A DNA stretch of 64,000 nt from Physcia stellaris (Eukaryota > Ascomycota > Lecanoromycetes > Caliciales > Physciaceae), in assembly GCA_018902385.1 (NCBI GenBank), contig JABSSW010000038.1:434001-498000 (forward strand), given 5' to 3'. The notes beneath the pieces are model-generated. The model was not told the origin of the DNA and did not search any database. It saw only the letters and a list, made by a program, of their open reading frames with translations. The translations under genes were made by a program, and so were the position numbers. Shown here in pieces: positions 1 through 11,794 of this stretch; positions within the stretch are counted from its first letter, which is position 1, and each line of letters opens with the position of its first letter.

Positions 1-463
1 GGCGTAAGTTGTAGGGCTGAGCGAGGGACGAAAAGTCGGAGGACGAAGCAAATTTGACCGGGACATTGGCTTTACCAAGGCAGTCGGCCAAGGTTGTTGA
101 TGGTGTAGGATTGGGAGGTGTGGTCCCTGTGCAGGTTCCATAGGCCGACTGGCAGCCAGTACCGCAGTATGCAGAGGTCGAGCCGCTAAGATGGAATGTC
201 AGTGCTATTCACCGGAGCAGTCGAAAGGTTTGTTGAAGAAAAAAGTAGAATGGAAGATAGTTGAAATGTACTCACCACCATCCATTGGCGCTACAGCAGT
301 TGCCAAATGAGGAGCCTTGACAGGTATACTTGTTGGTCCCTCCGCAAGTGGCATCTGGAGTCACCGCTCTCTTCTCAAGAGGTCCATTGGCAGCAATTTC
401 AGTGAGTGGAGCTGCGAAGACGGCGCCAGCGAAAGATGCAGCTGCGACACAGGCGAACAACAT
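1..463 (-). CDS. Secreted CBM18 chitin-binding FAD oxidase (AA7-like), 5' part only
   Basis: Exon 1 is 463-276 and exon 2 is 185 to beyond base 1. The 90-base intron (275-186) has a GTGAGT donor and a TTAG acceptor, and splicing restores the frame through the chitin-binding fold. The protein starts with a hydrophobic signal peptide (about residues 1-17, ending VFAAP) and a possible KR processing site. A type-1 chitin-binding domain (CBM18) follows, with CGG, the CC pair and YCGTGCQSAYGTC. After a short Thr/Pro linker the sequence turns into the start of a FAD-linked oxidoreductase (LADCLGKANVPV, then SSLAQPYNLR). That order is known from chitooligosaccharide and glucooligosaccharide oxidases of family AA7, which oxidise the reducing end of oligosaccharides. 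The FAD-binding and BBE domains lie outside the window, so substrate class is inference. The in-frame ATG at 463 directly precedes the signal peptide. Confidence 0.85.
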
Positions 464-1164
464 GTTGGCGATGGTAAGGATGGCGATGATGCCATCAAGG
501 GGGGAGAAGCCATGGCCTTTATGCTTCCCTTAGACGATCTATTTCCGGCTCGTAATTTCAATTTTTCATGTTCGTATGAATATTATTATTCATCCCTCAT
601 GAATCCCTTGCGGTCACATGTTGTTACTCAAGGTCAAGGTTAAGGTATAGCCCGCCTCGGCGCCTCCGCAAATGGGGCGCTTGAATTAGACCGGTATTAG
701 CGGCGTCGGCAGCAACCGAATACGGGGAATCAGGGGTCACATCCTCAATGAAGGGACCCTCAATTGATGCTACCCAACAGTCGCAGCGTTCCATGCATCC
801 TGCAGGAATCCCTGGCTCACCTCAGTCCTTGCTGTAATATGGCAGATGTGGGAATCACCGTGGAATGGTAGCATGGCGTGCTTTCATCCGTATACTCGGT
901 GATCAATTGGCCATGAGGTGGCGTTTACATCATCTTATGCAAGGTACGATCGCCTCTTTCGAGACGGATGTCTGTGCCTGCTTGAAGATCGAGGATTCAC
1001 TAAAGATATGTTATTATGCCCGAGTATCCTTGTAGTATGTCTATTCAACCGACCCGGGTATCGCTATTCTATAATTAATATCCAAGAACCTTGTTGAGAG
1101 GAGTTATGACAGCTCCTCGATGTTGTACAATCTACGTTACCAAACTTCTTGATCACCTGTAAGC
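464..1164. other. Intergenic, nothing recognised
   Basis: Upstream region of the CBM18 gene and downstream region of the transporter. No ORF with family signal, no tRNA-like fold and no notable repeat was seen. Confidence 0.6.
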
Positions 1165-2615
1165 TCACACCTTCGCAAAGAGTCCCTGCGCTGTCGTATA
1201 CTTTACAAGCGCCACCGACAAGCCCCCAACCAGTGTGACCGCACCACAGAAGTACGAAACTTCATTGAACCCATGGTACTCTTTCACCAGAGCCCCGCTG
1301 ATGGGAGGACCAATCAGAGCGCCGGTTGATACCACCAATAAGCCTTGTCCCAGGTATGTTCCGATGTCCTTGGGGCTCTTGGGGATTTGGGCGAAACACA
1401 CGGTCATGAGGGACACGATAGCCCCAGAGAAAAAGCCGTAAAGTGCAGAGAAGGCAATGATGGAGGCGTTGTCGTTGGTCAATTGCCAGCAGAAGGCGAG
1501 GATACCGGTGCAAATAGCCATGACGAACAGCATGTTCAAGCGACCGACCTTATCTGCAGTGATTCCGGGGATGACCCGACCAAAGAATGACGCGGCGTTG
1601 AGGATGGCGGTCAGGTAGAAAGCCAATTCCGTACTCATTCCCTTCGATACAGCGTATGATGGGAGATAGAAGATTGGTACAAAGACGCCGAGTATACTCA
1701 GGAAGACCGCGAAGATGAGAGCGAGATACTGCGGCTCTTTGAATGCGGTGAAGAGGAAAAAGCGATTTCTCCGAGGTGGAAGGCGAGCGCGAATGGCCAG
1801 AGAGGAGGACACCATTATAGCTGCGATGAGGAACCCGCAGATCCGGACTGTCCATCCGAAGCTCAGGTTTGGATTGTTCAGCATCTTGTTGAGGGCTATG
1901 CTGAGAAATATCAGCATCAACGCTCAAGATCAGGCATGCCCATGAATGCCAGAACAGAATACATACGGAAAGATTACGCCACCCAGTGAAGATCCAGCCA
2001 CGGCAACTCCCATTGCGGCTCCGCGCTTCTTGTTAAACCACTGGCCGGTCGATGCCATTCCCGGCGCCATCGTCATGCTTTCATTTTGTCAGCCTAGTAT
2101 CCCTGCTTCTGCGAATTTGGAACGTACCCCATAGCGATACCGGCTAGGATCCCTTGTGCAAGGATGAACTGATACAATTCCTTGCAAGCGCTGGTAATGA
2201 AGATGGCGAAGATGTATACGGCCGCAGAGGGCCAGATAATCTTAGCGCCATAGCGATCGAATAGTGGACCTCCAAAGCAATTTCCTCCGAGGAGGAAGAA
2301 AACCTGCAAAGACCCTATCCATGCAATAGCATCAGGAGTTGAGCTGGCAAGCTGATGCTTTTGATAGTACTCCTGGAAGACACTGTCGTTTTGTTACTAT
2401 AACCCTCGAAGGTGATGCCAGTAGTGGTTGTCATACCCGAAAGAATTGGCAAATCCAAATGTACAAAACAAAATGCCACCAGACCCGAGAGCTACTCCCC
2501 ATGCCCTTGCTCCACCTTCCGGAAATTCTTCATCGCCTTGTATTTTCTCAACAGACCTATCAGGAGATAATTCATTGTCTTGACTTTTGCTTAGATATTC
2601 CGGATCGTCGGCCAT
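1165..2615 (-). CDS. MFS monocarboxylate-type transporter
   Basis: Four exons: 2615-2437, 2382-2128, 2077-1967 and 1900-1165 (426 residues). Donors are GTATGA, GTACGT and GTATGT. The last intron has a clear GCTGAT branch site and a CTCAG acceptor, and all phases agree. The N-terminus is acidic and cytosolic. Conserved landmarks of fungal SLC16/MCT-like permeases follow: FGVFQEYY after TM1, FGGPLFDRYGAK between TM2 and TM3, MASTGQWFNKKRGAAMG near TM4, and PIALNKMLNNPNLSFGW before TM6. The second half has the usual six hydrophobic segments with FFGRVIPGITADKVGRLN in the TM8 loop. It should be a plasma-membrane proton-coupled uniporter or symporter for a small organic acid, but the substrate cannot be read. 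An in-frame ATG at 2690 would add 25 residues; 2615 was preferred because its context (GTCATGGCC) is better. It is head to head with a Zn2Cys6 factor. Confidence 0.9.
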
Positions 2616-3334
2616 GACGATAGATCTGCCAAACAAGGTTCTGGGAAAGATATCGAAAGGGAGTGAGGGAAAGGCAAGTGTACTGTGCAATTGGAAGAGT
2701 CACAATTCTAGCGTGACATGTGCAATCCAGTCGACGTTATCGTATGTAAGAGGAGGAGCGTGAACAGCACTGTTTATAGGGAGTTGGAGTCTCGGTATAT
2801 TCGAGCGGAGATAAGCGCGGCCTCGGTCTTTTTATTGCTACCTTATGGCCGCTGCACCAATCTGCTGGGGCCAAATAACAGGATAGTACAGGGTATGTAA
2901 GCCTTGCAGATTTCATGAAACTTCTCTGCGGGTAATATTGTTCTTGTAGCCTTGTCGGAGAAAATCATGGATCCGACTTCAGAAGGCAACCACATATAAG
3001 CACCAAAGCAGGAGCTTGTTCCACTTCGGATCACACAAGCATAGGTCGTCTTGCAACCTTGCAAAGCCATGATGAAAAGGCCTTGAAGCGTCGAACAACC
3101 TGGAGCTCAAAAATAATATTTTTCAATTCATCGGATCAATAACAGTACCTTGGTATCATTATGGTTTGATCGACATCAATCTTGCATGAGGCTCGACGGA
3201 TCGGGAGCTTTTAGCGCATGCTTACTGTGTACCTTATCTCCGTTGAGTGGAAGGCTTGAAGTCATCCGCTCGCTCTTTTCCTCCCTCCGTTGGCCTTTGA
3301 GGCTGACTATCAGAACCAAAAATAGTTTCCACCG
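2616..3334. promoter_or_regulatory. Shared divergent promoter region (transporter / Zn2Cys6 factor)
   Basis: About 720 bases separate the two start codons, which point away from each other. Both 5' regulatory regions must lie here. No CGG-N-CCG Zn-cluster site was identified by eye with confidence. A 75-codon minus-strand ORF at 3070-2843 has no family resemblance and is not called. Confidence 0.5.
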
Positions 3335-6300
3335 ATGGATGAAGCACCCGTAAGAAAACGTCGACGGCCAGCTTTGTCATGCGTGGAGTGTAGAAGGCGC
3401 AAGATCAAATGTGATCGCGATCAACCTTGCAGACAGTGCATCCAGAGCAAAGTTGCCGAATGCGTTTTCAGCTCCAATACCCCTTCTTCTCTTGTGGAGG
3501 TGAACAGACTTAGCCAAAGGACCAGCCTCGGTGGGCGGAATGCGTCACCAACTATTGTCCCGACTGTCAGTAATGCCGACCCTACCACTGTCGGCTCGCA
3601 ATCAGATAAGTTCATACAGAAGTGAGTGAGATCTCTGTGTTATTTCTTACGAGATCAAATCCCTTAGCAATTACGAAAGGACGTCTTTCTAGAAATGCAG
3701 TCTTGACGCCAAAGGGTTATGTTGATTCATGAAGTAGTGGAATTATTGACTCACCTCTTGGAAATGATATCACCGCACCGAATCAAGCAACGACGTCCGA
3801 TCGCAGCATAGTCTCCAAACTGTGTCGAAATCCCGAAGGCTTTGCGCCTAATGGAGTAATCAGCGAGCGGCGATCACATCAGAGAGCCGTTTCCAGCAGC
3901 CCAGGCCCTCTCGACAAACAGCGACAGCTCCTTGCTAGGGACCTAGTTACTGTCCAGACCTCCACCCCAGAACTGCAAGGAGTTTTGTCCAAAACTAGAC
4001 TGTATGGACCTGCACATTATAAAAGCAGTTTCGAACAGGTATGTGAAGCTGAATGCGGTCTTCGTGTACTTTTCTCGACTAACGTCAACAGTTTGATAGG
4101 ATTCGCGCCTTCGCTAACAGTCATGAAGCGAGAGGAGAAGGCAACTTTTTCAACTTTAGTGGTCCCACCTCCGAGCTTCATGCAATTCTTCAGCAATGTA
4201 AAGACTTGGCGAAGAAGTCCAAAGAACAGCGTCCAAAGCAGTGGCAGTAAGTATTTCAACCTTATCTCTTCCACCAATACGCCGTTCTTTCTAGCGGGAG
4301 AAAGCTCTTTTCTGTAGGTAAGATAGCACAGAGCTCGGAGTTTACCCGAGAGTCCAATGCCGAAAAGTGTATAGCACCGTTAGCGCTAATCAAAAAGCGA
4401 TTGTGCTGATGCGAAAGCCATGACAGATCACCGCAAGACGCTAGGGAATGCGTCCCTTCACGTGAAATTGCAGATGTTCTTAAAGCCGGTTACTTTCGCG
4501 TTTTCGAGTCGACATATAGAATCTTGCACATTCCTTCATTTGAACAGCAGTATGAACGGTACTGGAACAATCCCGGCGCAGCAGACGAGTGCTGGGTTTT
4601 CACCTTGCTCCTTGTCTTAGCCATAGGTAGGTTTTCGCCTCTTACATGATATGTTCAACCGTACCATGGCGCCACTGCAAATGCTACGAATGATCCAGCT
4701 GCTTAATCCTTGATCGAAGGCCGACTAACATGAAAATTGTTTTACAGGCAGTTGTTTTGTTCGTGATCCTACATGGCTGATCGATCTGCGCCCAATGGCG
4801 ATGAGGTGGATATATCTCGCTCAATCCTGGCTCTCAGCGCCATTTTACAAGTCGCGATTGACATACAATGCCCTTCAACTACACTGCCTTTTACTACTCG
4901 CTCGTCACACAAATTACGTAGGACCGGAAGTCATATGGATATCTGCAGGGTCACTAGTCCGAACAGCAACTCACATGGGTATGTCAAATCTGCATATCCG
5001 AATATTCCTCTGCCAGCTTCTATTGAGTAGTGTCGGTCTAGATATGGCTAAGGTGACAATCTTGATGATCATGTGCTTGATCGTCATTGGAGATGCTGAC
5101 TGCGAAATCGTCTACAGGCTTCCATCGAGATCCGACCAATTACCCAAAAATGTCTCCGTTCAATGTAGAAATCAGAAGAAGGCTGTGGGCCACTGTTCTT
5201 GAGATGGCACTCCAATCGTCCCTAGATTCGGGCATGCCTCCTTTGATATCGTCAGACGATTACGATACTCTGGCACCGAAGAACATCGATGACAGCGAAA
5301 TTATGGAGGATAGCGAGATCGGTCCTAAAGCCAAGCCAAACACTACGTTTACCCAGACATCGATCCAAATCATCCTTCTTCGCTCTCTCCTGAAGCGGCT
5401 TGCAATCGCTCGACTTCTGAACCATTTCCGATCAAAGCCGTCATACGAAGATGTTCTTCGCCTTAGCTCAGAGGTTTCGGATCTGCTTCGAGACACTACT
5501 GTGTCCCTACAGAACTTCCAATCTCAGAAAACTAGGTGAGTTATTTCAGACCGCATTTGTACTCTACGCCTTCCTCTTTTCTCTGCCGCTTGCTACAACA
5601 AAGGATCGTGTCGCGTATTTGGCCCGCATAGAAGAAGTACCATCGTACCATAGACGACCGAGAGGTCGCCATACTTTCGTCAACTGTCATCAGTGGCTAG
5701 TTCCCTTGGTTGAAACAGAGAAGACTTGACGAGATCAGTCATTACCTCTTCACATCGTGGCGGGAAACAAAGCCAGCAATTTATCAACCATGGGAAACGT
5801 TTGAGAGCATTTATTTTAGTAGTTTTCATCAAGCAGAAATGCGCAGTCCCAAGTCAGGCTGAAGAATTGGCGGCTTACCACTGCCATCTCGAAGATGAAT
5901 GCTGACTTTGAGATCTTGGATAGTTCCAAACCCTCAGTATTCCACAATAACCTCATTCAGCTCAGCATTCGACGCTTCCTGTTGTCCCTACACCTTCCAT
6001 ACTCAGTCAAAGCTCGCAAAGACCCGCATTTCTATTTCTCCCGCAAGGTCTGCCTAGAACAAGCACTCATCATCTCTACGCCACAGCGAGATGAAGACTT
6101 CACACGTATTCTAAGTCTGGGTGGTGGAATGTTCCGAGAGATCATGACGTTGGGTGCATTTGCCCTTTGTCTTGAACTGATTACTCAACTGGAGGAAGAT
6201 AACGCCAACTTGAGCATTGACAGGAACAACGCTCAAAGAAAGCCATACCGAGATGCAATCCAACAGGTCATTGATCTTGCAGAAGAGAGACTCCGATTGG

Positions 6301-6668
6301 GAGAGACCAATATCAAGGGATATCTCTTCCTAAGCATGGCATTGGGACAAATCAACGCAATGGAGAACGGTGTTATACCCGAAGAAGGGATCTACAAGGC
6401 GGCAATGCAGAGTTCAACGAAGGGCTATGAGATACTCACCTCTCACTTAGCATGGAGAAACAATGGCTCGTACTCCGAGCACAGTGCTCCGCAAGGTCAA
6501 GACGGAGAAGTACGTCCCAGTGGAGCATCGAATGGTATACTCGGTGATTTGCCTTCCATCAACAATGTCGACTTCAGCTTTGACGAATTAGCATCCTGGC
6601 TCTGTCCCATTACTGATGAGATCCCTTGGGCATCATTAGAGGACTTTAATCCAACTTTTCAGGTTTAG
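3335..6668 (+). CDS. Zn2Cys6 fungal transcription factor with MHR domain
   Basis: The proposed exons are 3335-3621, 3738-4038, 4092-4246, 4427-4626, 4748-4978, 5118-5535 and 5837-6668 (807 residues, all phases consistent). Exon 1 carries the binuclear cluster CVECRRRKIKCDRDQPC followed by two more cysteines, preceded by a basic KRRR stretch (nuclear localisation). Later exons carry the fungal-specific middle homology region: LYGPAHYKSSFEQFDRI, CKDLAKKSKEQRP, YRILHIPSFEQQYERYW, LLLLARHTNYVG with WISAGSLVRTATHMG, then RRFLLSLH and DPHFYFSRKV. Introns 3 (180 bases) and 6 (301 bases) are longer than the rest and are the least certain; another exon may lie in 5540-5830. Divergent orientation to the MFS gene suggests, but does not show, that it regulates that transporter. 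Confidence 0.85.
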
Positions 6669-9409
6669 AAATGCGTTGCATGCATCGCTGAAATCGATAA
6701 CACTACTCCCAATCTCCGATAACTCCAGCTGTCCACACTAACCAGGGAGAACGGACGTTACTCTGATCCAAGGATATGTTGATAGATGAAACCAATGATA
6801 ATGTAAAACATGGTAGTAGCACTATCAATCCCATGTTGGTCAAAGGTACATATTAAATTATACAGGCCATGTATCTGAGAGCCATGGCACCATCTATCAC
6901 GATAGTAATATGTGAAGATAGCGAAAGGGAAATTCCAGAGAGCACCTGCACTGAGGAGCATCGCATATCACTTTTACAGCGGCTCTTACCATCCTCTTTC
7001 CAACAGCACTTTCGATCGTCTTCACTGCCCCACTTACGATCCTCTTCACAGCAGCGCTTACACTTACTTGAAGGGCAATATGAACAGAGATCTTACCGCT
7101 ACGGGGATACAGTTTAGCTTTACATGCAACCGACGGCGTTTAGTGGTGGGACCTGTTCAGTGAAGAGGAGGTAGAAGTCTTGGATTGGGCTAGTTTAACC
7201 CCTCGAAGGGTTACCAATCTTGCTAGTAGCGTGGAGCAGTAAGCAATGCCACGCTGACGGCGCTTAAGGTGGAGCGTGTTGGCCACGCCTGCTGTGGGTC
7301 ATTGTAAGTCTTTCCACGTCCAATTCAGCATCACTCGTACCTGCGTGGCAGATTAAATCAAAGATGTCTACTCGACATCCCAGTAGATATGTGTCTTCGG
7401 GCTCGTTTTCCCCTTTTTGGATTGTCTCTTCACTATCATGACATGTCTTCTGAGCTGTCTTACTCTAGAGCCATATCTCATAGCTCAACGCTTACTTGGG
7501 TTCGGAAATACTGACGCTGAATGCATCCACAGCTGGTCCCCCCTGAAGCTGGTCTTCCCGAATTGCATCAATGCGTTGCCCTCGATTTATCCATCTGAAC
7601 AACGATGCTAAACTCCTTAAAGCCTTCTATGATGGTGCCTATATCAACAGGTATGAGGTTGCCAATTTAGAACGTGCCGATAGCAAAGATGCAGTTGGTA
7701 ACGATACTGCCATTTCAAAAAAGAACAAAAATATTCGTAAAGGAGACATCTCATAGCCGAAGACCGATTATTATACCGTTGTTTCCGCACCTATTACGAA
7801 CAACGCCTAACATGTAGAGATCGGGACTGACATCGTACGAGATTAGAAGTCATGCTCACATCCCATCAAAAGCATCTCGGGTAATGCAAATCGGTGCGTG
7901 CTGCCTTTGACGACTCGCTCTTCCTCTCCTCGTAGCAGCTAGCGCATCATCCTCCCTAGAGTCCGATTCATGATATGGCGTCCTCTACGTGCGTGTTCTC
8001 ATAGCCATTACCATCAGCCGCACTGTCTCGTAAGGGAGAACCACATGTGCTCACAGAGTCCTTCATACACGCATGTAAATACTGCCATGCTGATGAACCC
8101 CTATATGCGACTTCGCTGTTGCTCCTTGCTGCCAGTATTGGTCTATCCAGACCGCTACCCTGGATCGAAGATCGAGCATTACCAACATTCTTGGCTTTCT
8201 ATCTTTCTAGCCGCGGCTTTTGCATTCACCCTCACACACCTCCCTGATATTGTTGTGGATCCGATTGCAGCTTTATTTCATTAGAAGAGATTGTTTTTCC
8301 TCGAGCTTTGTCCTCCTCCACAATGTATGATTATACATTGTGGATAGTATGAAATAACTCAGTGACTACTACTATCTGCAAAACACCAAGATTTGGGAGG
8401 CGAGCGTTCCTCAGCCAAGGGAAGGGAAGGGCATATATACAGGGGTAGCTTTTGAGTTCCCAAGAGAGGGAATAGTAAGGTCTAGCGGTGTTATGACCAT
8501 CGTTCAACATAGACTGCGCGAAGACGGAACATACCACGTAGTCCACAGGGGTTATGCTATCTGTGTCATTTGACGTTCGTGAAATATTGGATGGGATATG
8601 ATAGGTTTGCAGTTCGGAACAGCACGTCCGTGGAAGGTAGCCACAGTCCCCAACCCCGTGCAAAGTTCACGTTGTCATAGTACTAGTGTTCCAAACATCA
8701 TACTTCATATAGCTAACGCCAACTCCCACCCCTATCCTCCCCACACAATTAAATCCGTGCGGATCTATCTACCCCAACTCCGCCCTTCGCCAAAAAAGCA
8801 GACCAAAAGCACGATCATATCATTGAAGGATCCGGGCTTCGTAACAGAGTGCCAATCCTACACAGCTAAGACGAGCCCGAATCCCACTGCAAACCGTGGC
8901 ATGCAACATCGACTCCTCTCTCCCTCTTCTTACAACCCCATCCCCATCAAGCTGAACAGACAAACACCAATACGCTTAGTCCGCGGAAGAGTGGGTCCAG
9001 CAAAAAGTAAGTTTCCGATATATAAAAGGAAATACAGAAACACGGGCTTGGACGGGAGACATCGGGTATCATGTCTAGATGTCCAGTAGAAGGTGGAGAG
9101 TAATAGTGACGAGATAATGGGTAGGATTGGGAATGCCGTTCATTATTAAGGCGGCGAGTAGCCTGGCTGATTGGGAAGTCTCTGTTTATGATAAACCGCA
9201 GCAGATGGAACCAATTGGCGCTGATGTAAGGTGGGAATACAGCCAACTTTCACGAGCACGACGGCATTTTCGTGCGAGTTGAAATGAACGGTAACACCAC
9301 GCGGAAGAGGAATTAAATTCTATCATATCTGAACAAAGTGCGTAGTTACACGTAGTAGAAGCGAACAACATAGGGGAGTTTACACCGAGTCATCCAAAGA
9401 GATCGTCAT
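6669..9409. other. 2.7 kb intergenic, no supported gene
   Basis: Several ORFs of 60-160 codons exist on both strands, the longest 8598-9089 (+). None shows a domain, a signal peptide or fungal splice structure that I can support. Composition is ordinary. A short perfect hairpin is listed separately. Confidence 0.5.
8319..8342. repeat. Short perfect hairpin
   Basis: CACAATGTAT and ATACATTGTG form a 10-bp inverted repeat with a 4-base spacer. Function unknown; it could act as a transcript end hairpin or be the remnant of a small foldback element. Confidence 0.6.
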
Positions 9410-10906
9410 CTAGAACAGGAAAGCAGCAACGCCTATCACAGCGCTGAAAACGCTCAGAATGGACCCTGCATTGGCGACCGAGCCGCCGGTGAAGGGGGCT
9501 GGGTGTGTCGGTGTTGGCCCAACGTGGCCGGTACCCGTGCTGCCTGCTGATCCAGAGCCCGATGAGCCCGAGCTGGATCCAGAGCCAGATGCGCCCGAGC
9601 TTGATCCAGAGCCAGATGCGCCTGAGCCGGATCCTGAGCTTGAGCCAGTGCCTGAAGGGGCGAGACCGCCAGAGAGGGCCGGGGAGCCGCCTGTGCTGTT
9701 GCCGGAGCTGTAGCCACCAGTTGGTGTAGCAGTGGTGAAGGTGGCAAAGCTGCCGGTTGCAGAGGGTGAGGCTGAGCCCGATGCTGAGCCTGTCGAGGTG
9801 GGCTGCGAGGAGGAGGAAGATGAGGAAGAGGTGCTGAATAGGGGCATGTCAGCACATATCACTTCGGAGGACTCATGCTAAGAAGCAGGTCAACTTACGT
9901 GTCATCGCAGCTCAGATCATACAATGGCTTGGTGCTCGCAGCGGTGATGACACCGAAGCTAGGGTTTGGCGTCGTTGGGTCGGCATCCTGGAGTGTATAC
10001 CAGTAGACGGGAGTATTGCCAAAGAGAGGGCAGCCAACTTCGTCCCAGAAGGTCTCCGCGTTCTTAGTTGAAGGCACGCCAAGATTCTCGGTTTTACCGC
10101 TGACGGGCCAGCCAGTCTCAGTGATCCAGACGGGTTTGCCTTGTGCATTATCCTTGGTAGCAGCATACGCCTGGTCAAAGAGGTTCTTGCCCTGTTCGAT
10201 GGGGTTGTTGAAGGTGTTCTGGAAATAAGGATATGCGTCCATGCCAATGAAGTCGGAAGCCTCGACAGCGGGGCTATTGGTTGAATTGACCCATGCAGTC
10301 CAGGTATCAACATGACCGACGGGAACCGATTTAAGAGCGGTTCCTGCCAGAGCTTTCCTCACTTGACCAATAAAGTTGACGATCGTCGCGGCATCGGTAC
10401 CAACGTTGGAGTGATTTTCGATTCCGATAGGCGATTCACGATAAAGATCCTCGCTTCCGACCGCGATACCTGTTGTGATGCCGGCGAGACGGGATCCGTA
10501 GGTTGCGATGGCAGACTTCAGAGCGGTAAGTTCAGCGTCGAAGCCGGCTTGGCCGCCTGAAGCCCACATGCCGAGGAGAAGGTGGGTCCCTGGAATGGCA
10601 AGAGCTGCAGGAATGGCGGATATAACATCGCTCGTTGTGCCTTGTTGCTATATGGAAGCATCTGATTAGCATGCGGTTGTTGGAATGGCTCGTTGCAAGG
10701 TGGCTTACGATCATAGTGTAAAGTCTAGCATCGGTGAAGCCACCGTTGGTACCAGCGAGGCTTCTGGCATTGGAGAAGTCGGTCTGGAAGTCTGACTGCT
10801 GCTTGGGAGCACCATTGGAAAAGCCTGACGCGTAATTGAAGCCTTGTGGTGCAGCGAGCGCAGTGGTGAGTGTAGCCGCGAAGGCCAGGGCAGCGGAGGA
10901 GTGCAT
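9410..10906 (-). CDS. GPI-anchored GH17 beta-1,3-glucanase (EglC-like)
   Basis: Three exons, 10906-10709, 10647-9899 and 9833-9410, give 456 residues. The introns have GTAAGC and GTAAGT donors, and intron 1 has a GCTAATC branch site. A signal peptide (about 1-18, ending ALAA) leads into a GH17 domain starting GFNYASGF. The expected acid/base glutamate sits in VGSEDLYRES (about E132) and the nucleophile in WITETGWP (about E243). A long Ser/Gly/Thr-rich, serine-block low-complexity tail follows, then a C-terminal hydrophobic stretch typical of GPI anchoring. The family cleaves or remodels cell-wall beta-1,3-glucan at the cell surface. Aspergillus EglC has the same architecture (catalytic domain, Ser-rich stalk, GPI signal). 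Length and motifs are complete and nothing looks broken. Confidence 0.93.
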
Positions 10907-11794
10907 CGTGTCGTTGGGGATTTATTCAATTAAGAAGATGTAGCTAAAAACCCAAGATGAACAAGAAACGATAGTGTAGATGCAAAAGAATGAACGAGGA
11001 CAAAAGATGCCTCTGTGCTAGCTAGGAATGAAAAGAGAGTCGGAGTGATGAGAGCAGTGAACAGAGGAAGAACAGCAGGAGGGTGAAACCCCATTTTGAA
11101 TTTTCAGGGGTCCCGTCAGGTACGAGGGGGGCACTAGCCCGTTTGGATTTGGCGCGCCAATGAAACTAATAATTAATATTTTCTGTTTCCTCCAATAGCA
11201 ATAAAGCTACGGTAGTGCTAGCAAACATCATTTTACACGTCGCCTGAATCAGCCTCAAGAATAAGTAACATGTGATACACAGGTCTGTCTTTGGCTGCTC
11301 GGAATATCCATGGTGCCTTGATGGATGCTATTGAGTAGGAGACATGTCGTGAAATGTACGACAGTAACAGATGGATAAGCATTACCGCTACCCTCATGCA
11401 ATTTATTCTCCTTCTTCTCACCATTCCTCCAAGTCACCACGACTGGCGCTAATGGCCGGATGAAAAGATCGGTGGATTAAACAAAGAGTGATGAAGTGGC
11501 TGTTGAGTCCCGTTGAGATCTCTCATGCACATGGAATCTCTCACATGCAAAAGTCGTGCAGATGATCGAAAACACTTCGGAATGGAATTTTGGCAAATCC
11601 CCACCAAAAGGGCAATCGGTAACGAGACGACGTAATGTTTAATGTTGCTCTGCTTTGAAGTCGATTACATTACGCGGAGTATGATCCGCTCAAGCTGCGA
11701 AGGATTCCAGGAGATCTGCTGCATTTTCCATCAGCTATTCGAGCCCAAAGATTTGACCTGGCAAATCACCAAAGTACATTCTTTATGAGAAGCC
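10907..11794. other. Divergent intergenic region
   Basis: It lies between the start codons of the GH17 gene (-) and the NmrA-like gene (+). It contains an AscI-like palindrome GGCGCGCC at about 11,152 next to a short AT run. Nothing else was recognised. Confidence 0.5.

Noticed and set aside
2843-3070. 75-codon minus ORF inside the divergent promoter
   Set aside because: No family resemblance, and its position conflicts with the promoter of two well-supported genes.
8598-9089. 163-codon plus-strand ORF
   Set aside because: Pro/Ser/Lys-rich with no domain, no start context and no splice partner; overlaps a similar ORF on the other strand.
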